A stretch of DNA of 64,000 bases from Apostichopus parvimensis (Eukaryota > Echinodermata > Holothuroidea > Aspidochirotida > Stichopodidae): the NCBI GenBank assembly GCA_000934455.1, contig KN882606.1, positions 61,561 through 125,560 on the forward strand, read 5' to 3'. This document shows positions 12,036 through 22,565 of this stretch, in pieces. The notes under the pieces were generated by a model that was not told the DNA's origin, made no database searches, and saw only the letters and a program-made list of their open reading frames with translations. A program made the position numbers and the translations under genes. Within the stretch, counting starts at the first letter, position 1, and each line of letters starts with the position of its first letter.

Positions 12036-12658
12036 GCCTAACAACTATGACTTTTAATTACACTGAAGTTCCTCTTGATCACACCTAAAACCCTATTACC
12101 TCTTTAAGCGGCTTCAAGACAATGTTTAGAAGGTTGCAGAGATGAGTCAATGTAGATACCTTGGTCTCTTTCAAAAAAGACCTCCAGTAACTCCTCACCA
12201 TTAATATTGTAGATATACTTTTGGTTACTGCTACCAAAATGCATCACCTTGCATTTATCAATATTAACAAGCATTTGCAACTCCTGAGACCTGAAGAAAA
12301 TCTTATTAAAAATCCGTTTGAAATTTCTCCGAATCGCTTTTGAAAGAAACCTCAAAATACAGTTTGGTGTCATCAGCAAACTTCTTAGCTGTACACAAAA
12401 TATCTCCATCAATGTCACTTATATAGGCAACAAACAACACGGGACCCAAAACAAACCCTTGTGGTACCCCACTAGTAACTTCCTGCCAAGAAGAAGCACA
12501 GCCATTTTATTACCACCCTGTTTCCTATTACCAAGCCTTTCTCGATCCAACACAATAAATCCCTATTGACACCCATACTCTTCGACCTAAGTAAAAGACA
12601 TTGGTGGGGAACTTTATCAAAGGCCTTCTGGAAATCCAGGAATACAACATCTACATAC
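12036..12658 (-). mobile_element. CR1-type LINE, middle of reverse transcriptase
   Basis: Minus-strand frames contain QMLVNIDKCKVMHFGSSNQK and ERDQGIYIDSSLQPSKHC, the palm/thumb region after the FADD box. Upstream, in other frames, are pieces of the GVPQGSVLGP-like and DFQKAFDKVPH-like blocks. Several frame breaks are present. It is interrupted at 12659 by an inverted-repeat element. Confidence 0.85.
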
Positions 12659-12689
12659 GTCTATGGCAAGCCAATTGATCAATAAATCA

Positions 12690-13140
12690 AAAAAACATGG
12701 ATTATCGGTAAAAAATTATGTTTATCGACCGATAAACCATGCTATTCAGTCAAAAAACTATGTTTATCGACCAATAAACATAGATTTTTGGTTGGTAAAC
12801 ACGGTTTATCTGCTACAATGTATGTTTATTGCTTGAAAACATAGATTATTGCTGATAAACATGGTTTTTTGGCGATAAACATGTTTTTTCAGTCGAAAAA
12901 CAAGATTTATTGGCCACAAACTGTGTTTTCAAGCAATATAAATGGTTTATCTGTGACAATCCATGTTTATCTGCGATAATCCATGTTTTTCAAAATATAA
13001 ACATGTTTTTTTGGAGCGATAAACATGGTTATCGCCGATAAACAATGTTTATCTGCCTAAATTGGTTTTCGCCGATAAACATGGTTTATCGCCGAATAAA
13101 CCATGTTTATCACCGATAAACCATGTTTATCGCGTTAAAA
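12690..13140. repeat. Left palindromic tandem array
   Basis: Repeated imperfect units of about 25-35 bp around ATAAACATGGTTTATCG in both orientations, so adjacent units can fold into hairpins. It mirrors the array at 13705-14095. Confidence 0.8.
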
Positions 13141-13343
13141 CATAGCTACAGTCCCGCACAATCCGCACATGAATAATAATCGGCTATAAGCTATAGTTTG
13201 GGTATATACAGAAGACATTTAAAGTCATAGGAAATAGCCATAGAGCATAATAGGAACTCCTTGTTACTCAATGGAATAGCCTAACTGCATTTAAATAAAG
13301 ACTTCAATACAATAGTCTAATGGCTAGGCGAAGTCAAACCTAC

Positions 13344-13512
13344 CGTTGAAAATTCCACAGTAAGCTGGAAAGTCTGTGTATGAAATTGTCAACAGAGGGT
13401 TGGACTTTGATACTCTCTCCTCTCTATTCGACAAAGGCACCAACGCAGAATTTAACAGGAGATACAACCCTGAGCACACCACAAACAGTCTCACACCGGT
13501 AACACGGGCCAT
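13344..13512 (-). CDS. Captured first-exon-like segment with signal anchor (unknown protein)
   Basis: An ATG in good context (A at -3, G at +4) opens 56 codons: MARVTGVRLF, a hydrophobic stretch to about residue 25, NREERVSKSN and TDFPAYCGIFN, ending at an AACG|GTAGGT donor. It looks like a first exon encoding a signal peptide or type II membrane anchor. The upstream 60 bp are relatively CpG-rich, like a promoter. It lies wholly inside the inverted-repeat element, so it was probably copied from a host gene elsewhere. I do not recognise the protein. Confidence 0.4.
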
Positions 13513-13704
13513 ATTTCGTTGTTCCTAATCATGGATAGGACCGAAACCTAACGAAGTTTGGGTACGGCTCGCCCACATGCGGCTTTGGAACCAAAGATTT
13601 ATCATATATACTAACATAACATGTAGAGTTTTGGAAGAAGTTACGAAAAAATTTTCATTTGTCGCCAAATATAAAAAAAACATGAGATATCACATAAAAT
13701 CAAG

Positions 13705-14095
13705 CTTATCGGTCGATAGACATGGTTTATCGCCGATAAACATAGATTTTCGGCAAAAAAACATGGTTTATCGGTCGAAAAATATGTTTATCGGCGATAA
13801 ACAGGATTTATCTGTCGAAAAAACATGGTTTATCGCCGATAAAACATGGTTTATCGCCGATAAACATGGTTTGTCGAGGATAAACATGGATTTTCGAGAG
13901 ATAAACTTAGATTATCGAAACAAAATTCTCAGAAAAACCATGTTTATCTGCCGATAATCATTGATTTTGGTGACAAACCATGTTTATCAGCCGATAAACA
14001 TGTTTTTTCAGTCGATAAACAAGTTTTTTTGAGTGATAAACATGGTTTATTGGTCGATAAACATGGTTTTTTGACCGAAAATCCATGTTTTTCGA
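13705..14095. repeat. Right palindromic tandem array
   Basis: Same unit family as the left array (GATAAACATGGTTTATCGCC and variants). Open frames across it are repeat artefacts. Confidence 0.8.
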
Positions 14096-14123
14096 TTTAT
14101 TGTGCATTTGGCTTGCCATAGAC

Positions 14124-15900
14124 ATCTGCCTATTTAGTGAGCTTGTTACACATATCATAAACTCAAGAATATTAATGAGACAAGACTTTTTTTGACAAAA
14201 GCCATGTTGAGACTCTCTGATCAAAGACTGACTACTAAAGTGACTGACCATAGACTTTTTAGCAAGAGACGCCATGACCTTACAAACCACACTAGTGAGA
14301 CTAACGGACCTATACTTACAGGGCTTAGACTTATCACCCCTCTTGAAAATTGGGGTAATATTAGTACATCTCTAGTTCTTAGGAACATAACCTTCATTCA
14401 TAAATTTACTTAAAACCAATGAGAGTGGAACGCAGAAATGGTGTGCAAAAGTCTTCAACAAATACGGATGGATCGCATCGGGTCCAGAAGCTTTAGAAAC
14501 ATTTAGACAAAGCAGCTCCATTAGGACAACCTCATCCGAAAATAAGACCGTATCCAGTTTAGGACCATTACTTCCCCCCTGAAAATCAGGAATCCTAATC
14601 ATATCTTCCCGTGTTAAAACTCAGTAACTGACACAACATAGTTGTTCAAAAGATCTGCAAGATCCTGACTATCAGTAACTATATTATCTGCCTGTGGTGG
14701 CCTATGAAAAACAACTGCATCTTTACTTTCTGCTTTGACCTGACATAAGAAAAAAAGGCCTTTGGGTTATCCTTAATATTTAAGGCAATGTTATTTTCTA
14801 AATGCTTTTTCCTTGCTAACAGAATTTACGTCCTTGCAAACAACATCAAAAGCTAGTATATCATGATCACTAGTTCCTAGTTTTCCTAGATCCGTCAAAT
14901 CAACAACATTGCTTGGATCAGAACTTTAGACAAGATCCAGGAAGTTAGCCCCCTTAGTAGAAAAAGTAACATGATGATGTAAAAAACAATCTTGCACAAC
15001 ATCTAGAAAGTTATTACCCTATCTACCATTGGAATTATCTATCAAATTAATGTCAGGAAAATAAAAGTCGCCTATTATAACAACATCATTTTTAACAGCC
15101 TTTCTAATTGAATCAAACAGCAAGACATCGTTATCATCGCTGCTGTTAGGAGAACGGTAAACAACACCAATAGTAATAACATTACTGGACCTCTTGGAGT
15201 TGTGTGTGGACAACTCGCACCAGACAGAATTTACAAAAGACCCTTGCAACTGAGACTTCTCAACACTTACAATATCATCCCTAACAAACAGTAAAACTCC
15301 CCCGCCAATACCATTATGAGTATCCCTCCAGTCCTGACGATACACAAAATACCATGGGTAAGAAACCTCAGCACTATCAATGTCCTCCCTTAACCAAGAT
15401 TCTGTGATACCAATCACATCAGGATTCAGATCCTAAAAAAGAACAGTAAAATCAGCAAAATCTTTACGAATAGTTCTAGAATTGGTAAAGACAATCTTCA
15501 GCTTATTCCTAAAACTCTGTACCTTAGCATGCCTCATGATGATGTTAGAACTATGACTATCACTTTCCTTGCTTTCAAAACGCCTATAAGCGCCTCCATT
15601 AGAAACATAATCCTTATCAACAGTTATGCCTGCCCCCATCGCCTCTCAATTTAGTCTAAACATAGCTTTTCATCAGAGTAATTCACCATCCAACCGAACA
15701 ATGAGGCCCCAGTATTAGCTAAGTGCAACCCATCTCTGGCAAACTAATCCCTTCTTACCTGGAAACATGACCATATGTCAACAAATGTAAAGCCGAAGTC
15801 AGAACACAGACTATGCAAGAAACCATTCAAAGTTACAATCTTATCTGACTGAACCTTGTTGTCAAATCTTGGCATTAGACTACAAATGTTTTGGAACAAG
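14124..15900 (-). mobile_element. CR1-type LINE, 5' part (esterase-like end of ORF1, endonuclease, start of reverse transcriptase)
   Basis: Read on the minus strand, the order is as follows. First, an SGNH-hydrolase-like end of ORF1 (FGFTFVDIWSCFQVRRD, FARDGLHLANTGA) near 15700-15870. Then LKIVFTNSRTIRKDFADF, and the endonuclease at 15417-15019 (IGITESWLRED, GGGVLLFVRDDIVS, VVYRSPNS, VVIIGDFYFPDI). Last, the N-terminus of the reverse transcriptase at 14602-14372 (LNVSKASGPDAIHPYLLK). The asparagine of the usual GDFN motif reads Tyr. The frame is broken several times, so the copy is defective. Confidence 0.88.
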
Positions 15901-16132
15901 ACATTATTGGCTTGTCATTCTACTCAACCAAATAAGATACATTGAACTCTGTCTCATTTCCACCATCCTTGAACCCCTCCTTGCCAGCAATAATATGTAT
16001 GAATTTGAATGCTATTTTCTCTTTGCATTAAATAAAAAAAATGGCTGCAACAACTGAGCCAATGAGAAATTGACCTTTCCTCATATTTAGCATGAAAATG
16101 TTTTCATACATTATATGTCATCATAAACTCAC

Positions 16133-16224
16133 CTGAAGACCACAGCAACCTTGCTGTACTTCCCTTCCAGTAACTCTGGGGCAAGGTATTTGACATCCCC
16201 CTCTCGAGCATTGATCAGCTCTCC
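16133..16224 (-). CDS. Kinase-like gene, activation-segment exon (APE motif)
   Basis: GELINAREGDVKYLAPELL continues as EGKYSKVAVVF. EGD.KYLAPELL is the Myt1 form of the P+1 loop and APE motif. The expected ADVF motif reads AVVF, so the structural Asp of subdomain IX is lost. The acceptor is AACAG and the donor TTCAG|GTGAGT. It joins in frame to the catalytic-loop exon. Confidence 0.85.
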
Positions 16225-17175
16225 CTGTTAACAATGAGCGTGAAAGTAAAATTCAGGGTGGTAACAGAACTAGTGTTGGATGAAGTACTTTATCTTACTG
16301 AATCACAAGACTTCCGGCGCCAACAGAAGCTCATTTCAAACTCTGTCCATGTGATGTTTGTCTATGAACACTCAAGCTTATTTAAAGCTGCATGTCTTTG
16401 ACCAGTGCTCAGAGAATTGGAAGGCAGGTCTGAAATTGTGGCACCCATTCCTGCTACCGGGACTGCCGTTTAACATCCTGATCCATGGACAAGAGTGAAC
16501 TTCCATCATGTGACCACTATCTCAATCACTGATGGCAATGAAGGCAACGCATTCACTGTAACCACAGTATAGCCATGGTAAATACAGTTGTTTGGTAACT
16601 CCCAGCTTCCAATTTGTAATCCAGAAATACCAAATCCACAGAAGAAACTCTCAACAACAGTGGCAATTGTGAATAGGTTTTCTCTTGTATTCTTGTTTTG
16701 TTTTTTACGCGGTTTTGAAACATGAACCTAGGAATTGTGGCATGAACACTCTCACCCCTACACAATGTAACTCTTACATATATACAAAGGTTGCAATGTA
16801 TTGAGGTATCTCGGTCTTTGATAACAAATCTTCAGACACTAATATTACGCTGGTTAAAATGTAACAAGTTTGCTTGTATTTTTCTATTTTTCTGAAATGC
16901 CATTTGACATGACTAACATGACCTATCGTCCATATTTATAACCACTACTTATTATGAAATTAAATTGGTTTCCACTGGGAAAGATGGTTTTAATGTTTTA
17001 AAGCATCATGATACCGTTCAAGTTGGTACCCATTGGCACGATTACCTTTGTTACCGATTTTGCTAACTTGCTATATGGTTGATTACAAAGTTGATATACT
17101 GATGGCAAATGTTGCTATTTCATTCAGTACGATTTTGCAGTTATAATGCTTAAGGCTCACAAACGTCTATTACAC

Positions 17176-17545
17176 AGAGACGATGTGATGTGTGATGTGA
17201 TGTCATGCAAGGTGAGGGGTGGAGTGGGAATGTGATGGGACATTTTTTGATTTGATATGATACAAGGTGATGTATGGGGTGGGCTGTCATCGGATGTGTT
17301 TTGATGTGAAGTGAAGTGATACAAGGTGATGGGTGGGATGTGATATGATGTGTATGATGCAAGGTGATGAATGGGGTGGGATGTGATGTGATGTATTTTG
17401 ATGTGAAGTGTTACAAGGTGATGGGTGGTATGTGATGTAATGTTTATGCTGCAAGGTGATGGATGGGGTAGGATGTTGCGTGATGTGATGCAAAGTAATG
17501 AGACATGATGGATAACATGGGTGTGATGGGATTGGATGCAATATA
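17176..17545. repeat. Degenerate GATGTGATG minisatellite
   Basis: Irregular repeats of GATGTGATG, CAAGGTGATGG and GGTGGGATG fill about 370 bp of an intron. Frames across it (His/Ser/Thr-rich) are artefacts. Confidence 0.85.
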
Positions 17546-17651
17546 AGTGTATGAGGTAGGATATCCTGATCTCCACGTTGAATACCAGATATGTGATGTA
17601 ATTACATTGGATTTAACGTCATGTGAGGATGTGTGAAGGAAACAAACTTAC

Positions 17652-17785
17652 TGATTTCACACTGACTGTCAACTGAAAGTCTCCCAGCTTACAGAGGCCA
17701 TCCATATCAATGAATATATTGTGCGGTTTAACATCTAGATGAAGGAGGTTTTTGTCATGGAGATGCTTTAGTCCCTCAGTAATGA
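17652..17785 (-). CDS. Kinase-like gene, catalytic-loop exon
   Basis: EGLKHLHDKNLLHLDVKPHN continues as IFIDMDGLCKLGDFQL. The catalytic Asp, Lys and Asn are present, but the DFG glycine is Gln. The donor is AAATCA|GTAAGT. The 5' edge is uncertain: the homologous frame extends upstream (LFSLIITEGL) to a TGA about 12 codons before EGL, where other family members would be expected to encode an amino acid. Confidence 0.8.
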
Positions 17786-18298
17786 TTAATGAAAACAAAT
17801 GTCAGAAGAACTGAATAGAAGAAAACAACTTTGAATGAATATTTTTGGACTAGAAATATTACCATTTCTAATAACCTTTACATCTATATTTCCAAAGCCA
17901 CAACGCACCTAAAATATTCACTCCTTGCCTCCTCTCCCAGTTGCTGTCAACATATGAAATTATATATTCATGTTGTTAATACATTGTATATCTATATATG
18001 TATAATTATACGTGTCGAGTCTAAAAAGTGAGAGAAAACAGTGCAATTTGACCTTTGTATGACCTACCGGAAGTGCATAGAAGACAAATGTACCCACTTA
18101 AGTGGCATAAGAATATGTTGCTGAATATGTAATAGTTAAATAACAAAACACGTTTCCTTTTCAAACCGTGTAAAATGAAAACAAGGTTTTAAAAAACAAA
18201 TACATATGGCGCCTTTTATCTGGTTCCTCTATTTGCGGGGTTTGTAGGAGATTGGAGGTTTATCCCATGGAAACATTTGTGTTAAATACCAATCTTAC

Positions 18299-18354
18299 CT
18301 TTAGTTCCAGTAGACGCATCCACGCTACGAGTACGAATTCTCTTCTGGTCACCC
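18299..18354 (-). CDS. Possible upstream exon of the kinase-like gene
   Basis: A 56-nt segment between a GTTTAG acceptor and an AAAG|GTAAGA donor, open in two frames. The frame that meets the catalytic-loop exon reads EFVLVAWMRLLELK. It is not recognisable as a known kinase element, so this call rests on splice signals alone. Confidence 0.3.
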
Positions 18355-18359
18355 CTAAA

Positions 18360-21300
18360 CAGCTTCATTACAACATTTTATTACACACATAATTAAAAGT
18401 AAAGGAAAGTAAATTGGAAATGTTATGATCGCAAACCGGCCACACTGTTTGAGGCCCATAAACACACTGGTGATAAACGTTATCAATAAACCGATAACAG
18501 TATTGATTGAATAAAAGGAAGAGTAAATATTTACTTAAGACCATTTTATTCTGATATAAGATATCTGTACAGATTCAGAGTGTAATAACTCTGCCTAACT
18601 AGGATATTATATGATATTGTGCGATATCTTTAATTGATCGTCGCGTCGTCAGAGAAACCAAGATACAATCGAGATTTAATGAGAGTGAATAAGCTTGTAT
18701 CGGTAAGCTTGTGATCGATATGAGCTATACGATTGAATACTTCACAATAATTATTAAGTATTCAGATTTCTCGTACGTTTAAAAAAAAAACAGGCAATTC
18801 CGATGGTAAATGGGTTATATCGTCGTTAATATGTCTCCAGAAATGTTTTAAAGACCGCACGATTAATATTTGTTTACATATATACATCTTCTATGTTATG
18901 CCACTGAAAGGAGGGAAAGACTATCATATTCATTCAGCTAACGCAATGTCGATGGTTAGGTTGGTGCTTTAACTTTGCTTCCCAAAGGTGTTAGGTTACA
19001 TAGAAACTTTGTAGTGTGTAAATTAATTAAAGATAGTGAAGTACTTCGATTTAATTGTAGCTAGCGGCGTTTGAACCTTTATGGAATGGTAGAGGTAAAT
19101 GGAGGGATTTAAAGAAGAGGGGTTGTTCAAAAGGTTCGTTGAAGTGAATACCCGTTATAGACAACGCCTGTATGGGCCTTCTACAGAAATAACCTGAAAA
19201 GTTTGCTTTCTGAGTCATGTTAAGACAATACACTTTATACATGATAAGGTTTTAAATCAATGTCGTGCTAAATTCTTGAATATTGTGTAGTATTCACAAA
19301 AGTGGGGGAAGGGAGTTTACTTAACAAACCTATTCTTTCGACTGACGGCACATGTGGAGAACCTATAACTGTGTTTTTTATTTGTTTATTGTAAAACTGG
19401 CACTTTCCCACCTATTGTCACAATCAACCCAGTAATGGATAATCTCTTTGTGTGTATCACTATAGCCTCCACATATCAACATACAGTTTTACATATACTC
19501 TGCAAGATCTGCATACCCTCCCTCCCCACCGAACAGTGGCTATTATGGAAGTTGGGGAGACACACACAAATGAGAGCAATATTTTGGGTCCATGGATTCG
19601 GTCGAGGGTGGACTTTCTGAAGCTTTGTGATATAGTGGGCGGGGTGGGGGAGGGACAGTAACCCCATCGGCAAACAATTTCTAACACTAATCGCTGATAA
19701 TGCTAAACGTAAATAATAAAGCACATTAAAGAAACCAGTTAATGAACCATCAAACTACGATGGTCAATAAATATTGAATATAAAATATCGCCGTTTGTTA
19801 AAGAATTACTCATAACTTGATGCAGTCAATGTTTCCCTGTTTGCATGTTGGCTCATAGCTAAGTTTGTAGTTTACACCATTTGGAATATGCTTGGATATC
19901 TCAAAACAGTGCTTAACTTTAAATCAATGGTGCAATAAACTAAAAATAAACGTAGTATCTTTTTTAACGCGCATTACCTGTATTTCCATTTCTTCACAAC
20001 TTGCAAGAATATATATTCATGCCAAGTATATCATAGTTCATTTATGTATGTCACAAATCAAGGGAATTCACAAGTCATGTATTGTCATGTCGAGTGAAGT
20101 GCAACAATTAATATCGCAACAAGTCATCCTATGCAATTAAAAGCCATATTGTCACTAATGTTGTAAACTACAATTGTCCTTCTAAACGTATTAAGCCATG
20201 CAACATAAATGTCAGATCATGGAGCATCATAATAACTCCATAGTAGATCTATTTTTATTTATTAGTATTAGCCAAATTGTAACAAGTATGCCACGTTCGA
20301 CACAACAGGGCCACAACACTTATATTGTGTAGAAGCTGACGAAAAGAATAATTTCTATTCATAATTACGTAGCAAATAATGTGTTGATAGACTATTTTAG
20401 TCTATAAAGTGAGTATGTGAGCAATGTGGTTTTTCATATATTTAATGTATAATGTCATTTTTAACGAAGATCAAAATAACCGTTCAGATTCCAGTCTGCT
20501 TTGCATGCGTTAACAAGCAGAAGCAAAGCTATTCTAAAGACACAAATTGTTAATAAATATGTTAATTTTGTTTAATCTATTCACTGATTAATAAATACAC
20601 TCATAATTTTGATGAAAAGTTAACTCTTATTTATTTTATAATTATTGGAATTTAATTTAATTTTAAATGTAAAAAAGTAACTTGTATAAATTGTTTTATT
20701 ATTATATATGACTTAGAAGCTAAAGTAAGTTGATATAATTTTCCGAGTTAATACTGCGTGTTTCAATTTCTTGACATTAAAACCAATATGAAATAAAATT
20801 TAAGTTTAATAAAAGAAAAACAATACTATTAAGCACTTACAAAGCAACAAACTAAAGCTAAAAAGGCAAATTTATTCTGAGATATTTTAACAAATGGATT
20901 ATGTTGCATCATGATTTCATATCAAGATTTAACGTCTTATTACCGTTATAATTAAAGAAAATAATTTCAAATTGTCTGATTCGGTAGCGCTCTGGAATAG
21001 TGTTATAACATAAGCTCTGGAAAAAATAAATGAGATATACATTTCCGGTTTATATTTATAGTTTTCTCCAGGATGACACTATGCAAAAAAGGAAAAACTT
21101 AAGACGGGCAATGATAAGAAAAAGGAATAATAATAATAATAATACGTAAGAATTAAAAAAAAAAGAGGCTGTGTCACTACAACATGCATGCTTTGGTCTA
21201 TATTGAGGTATAACGATGAAATAACTTTCATATGGATTGAATAAATGTTCTTTAATGTTATTTATTGAGAATACTTTGTTTAATTATTATTAATACGGCA

Positions 21301-22290
21301 AGACCTTTACCACATTGAATGTAATAAATATAGTAAATCATTCCATAACAGATGCGGGATGTTATTAGTAAAAAAGTTACCGGCATTTTTGATGTTTCAC
21401 AAAACATCAAACATGCCTTTAGGAAGAATTATGGTGTTGATAGTGTTGATATTGTTGCCAAAAGAAAGGAGAAAGTTGATTCCAGTGTAGCTTTGTACAC
21501 CTTTCCGGAGTTTTTAGTGACCAAACTTCTTTTTCTGCGACACCTTAGTGTATGTCTTCTGTACTTGAAAACGTATCGTCATCTTCTTATTCTGTTTCAA
21601 GATTTTGTTTTCTTCTCGAGACTATCCAGGTCTGCTGCCATATGGTATCTCTGTATTGAATAAAGTAAGATCAACTAGTGTATAATGATTATCGACATAG
21701 CTAAGCACTCCTATATCAATTATAGTACATAAAATTGTCACCAGCACATTCAAGTTAACATATAAAACAGATTGTCATTTAATTCGTAAGTCGTGTTTTT
21801 TATCCCGCAACCCTTCCATACTAATCCAAAATAAAATTAAAAAGCTAGAACATTGCAGAAACAGACGTAGACAACACTTTTTCCTCCCATTGTGTAATTT
21901 GGCGTAGTCATTTTTTTACAAGTAAAAATTCTTCAAAACTTTAAGTGATTTGCCGTTACACCTTGGTTTCTCGCTAGAGCAGAAAGAAAAATGTTCTAGA
22001 ATAATTTGAAGGAAAAGTAGCAAAAATTATATTGTTAAGCAACTCTGAATAGCAATTTTTTTAGTTAATTTCAACAAATTGACAATATTATCCTTAGTGT
22101 TAAATGTTGATAAAAGCTATTATCATAATGAAATAAATCGCCATATGTCACTTCAGCAATGCTATGTGTCTAATCAGTATTGGAATGAGTATCTCACTTT
22201 AATTGAATGGTCTAAAGCATCCTTGCATGTGTATCAGTGTTTTAAATAACAATAATGATCCACTGAGATGTTAACAACATTCGGAGTCAC
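18360..22290. other. AT-rich spacer between the kinase-like gene and NLR-1
   Basis: No kinase N-lobe, NLR exon or other conserved protein is found. A plus-strand frame of about 100 codons at 21352-21663 (SKKVTGIFDVSQNIKHAF) is not recognised and may be chance. GTTATGTCGGGATT occurs twice in tandem near 22430-22470. Confidence 0.45.
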
Positions 22291-22296
22291 TTTATT
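22291..22296 (-). terminator. Candidate poly(A) signal of NLR-1
   Basis: AATAAA on the minus strand about 245 bp downstream of the NLR-1 stop codon. Position fits, but it is not proven. Confidence 0.4.
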
Positions 22297-22541
22297 AAAT
22301 TTGCATTAGCATTTAATTTAATTTGTTCTTAAATACAAAATCGAACTTTATACCTTGATGTTTGCTTAAACATTTTATATTTTCACGCAGGTGACATTGT
22401 AAATATTTGGGTTTATTGCCGTGGATAAACTGTTATGTCGGGATTAAACAATGTTATGTCGGGATTTAACAAAACCGTTCATTTTTTATGTTGATTTGTA
22501 GTGCTTAGAACTTGCACTCTATTAGAAAGATTGTCTTACCT

Positions 22542-22565
22542 TTAGCGATGACGGAAGCTTTTCAC
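22542..22565 (-). CDS. NLR-1 exon 11 (terminal)
   Basis: VKSFRHR and a TAA stop in phase 0 after a TTCAG acceptor. A strong donor-like AAAG|GTAAGA follows the stop immediately, so this may also be an internal micro-exon of an alternative transcript. Confidence 0.5.
   Translation of the reverse strand: MKSFRHR

Larger units (their letters stand above)
12659..14123. mobile_element. 1.46-kb inverted-repeat DNA element with subterminal palindromic arrays and an exon-like cargo
   Basis: The ends read GTCTATGGCAAGCCAA and TTGGCTTGCCATAGAC, a perfect 16-bp inverted repeat. Removing the element rejoins CR1 reverse transcriptase sequence, so it is a real insertion. Inside each end lies about 400 bp of degenerate short palindromic units built on ATAAACATGGTTTATCG. 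Between the two arrays (13141-13704) is a unique segment that looks like the 5' end of a host gene. There is no transposase. A target duplication is not clear (the flanks read CATAC and ATCTG). The superfamily is unassigned. Confidence 0.75.
5792..18354 (-). pseudogene. PKMYT1 (Myt1)-like kinase gene, N-lobe missing, probably decayed
   Basis: Eleven minus-strand segments align in order with the C-lobe and tail of Myt1, the membrane-bound CDK1-inhibitory kinase. The catalytic loop is HLDVKPHNIF, the signature form of Myt1 (other kinases usually have HRDLKP). EGDVKYLAPELLEGKYSK, DGWHQLRNGEIPW and an LRDYTQRPTLAQL helix follow. The tail carries many SP/TP sites, as expected for a CDK-regulated protein.

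Several things argue against a working enzyme. The glycine loop and the VAVK lysine are not found upstream. DFG reads DFQ. The subdomain IX Asp is Val (KVAVVF). The junctions 16133/8967 and 8155/7955 are each one base out of frame, and a TGA precedes the catalytic loop. Assembly indels could explain the frame problems but not all the substitutions. Family assignment is confident; functional status is inference. Confidence 0.7.

Noticed and set aside
13577-14290. Open frames with repeated SKNM/YRSK or NHVYR patterns
   Set aside because: They follow the palindromic repeat unit of the right array and not a protein family.
17150-17576. His/Ser/Thr-rich minus-strand frames
   Set aside because: Artefacts of the degenerate GATGTGATG minisatellite in a kinase-gene intron.
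21352-21663. 103-codon plus-strand frame
   Set aside because: No recognised similarity and no splice or promoter support in a very AT-rich stretch, so it is not called as a gene.
18360-22500. Kinase N-lobe exons (glycine loop, VAVK lysine) upstream of the catalytic-loop exon
   Set aside because: Both strands were read for GxGxxG and VxVK patterns near plausible splice sites, and nothing convincing was found.
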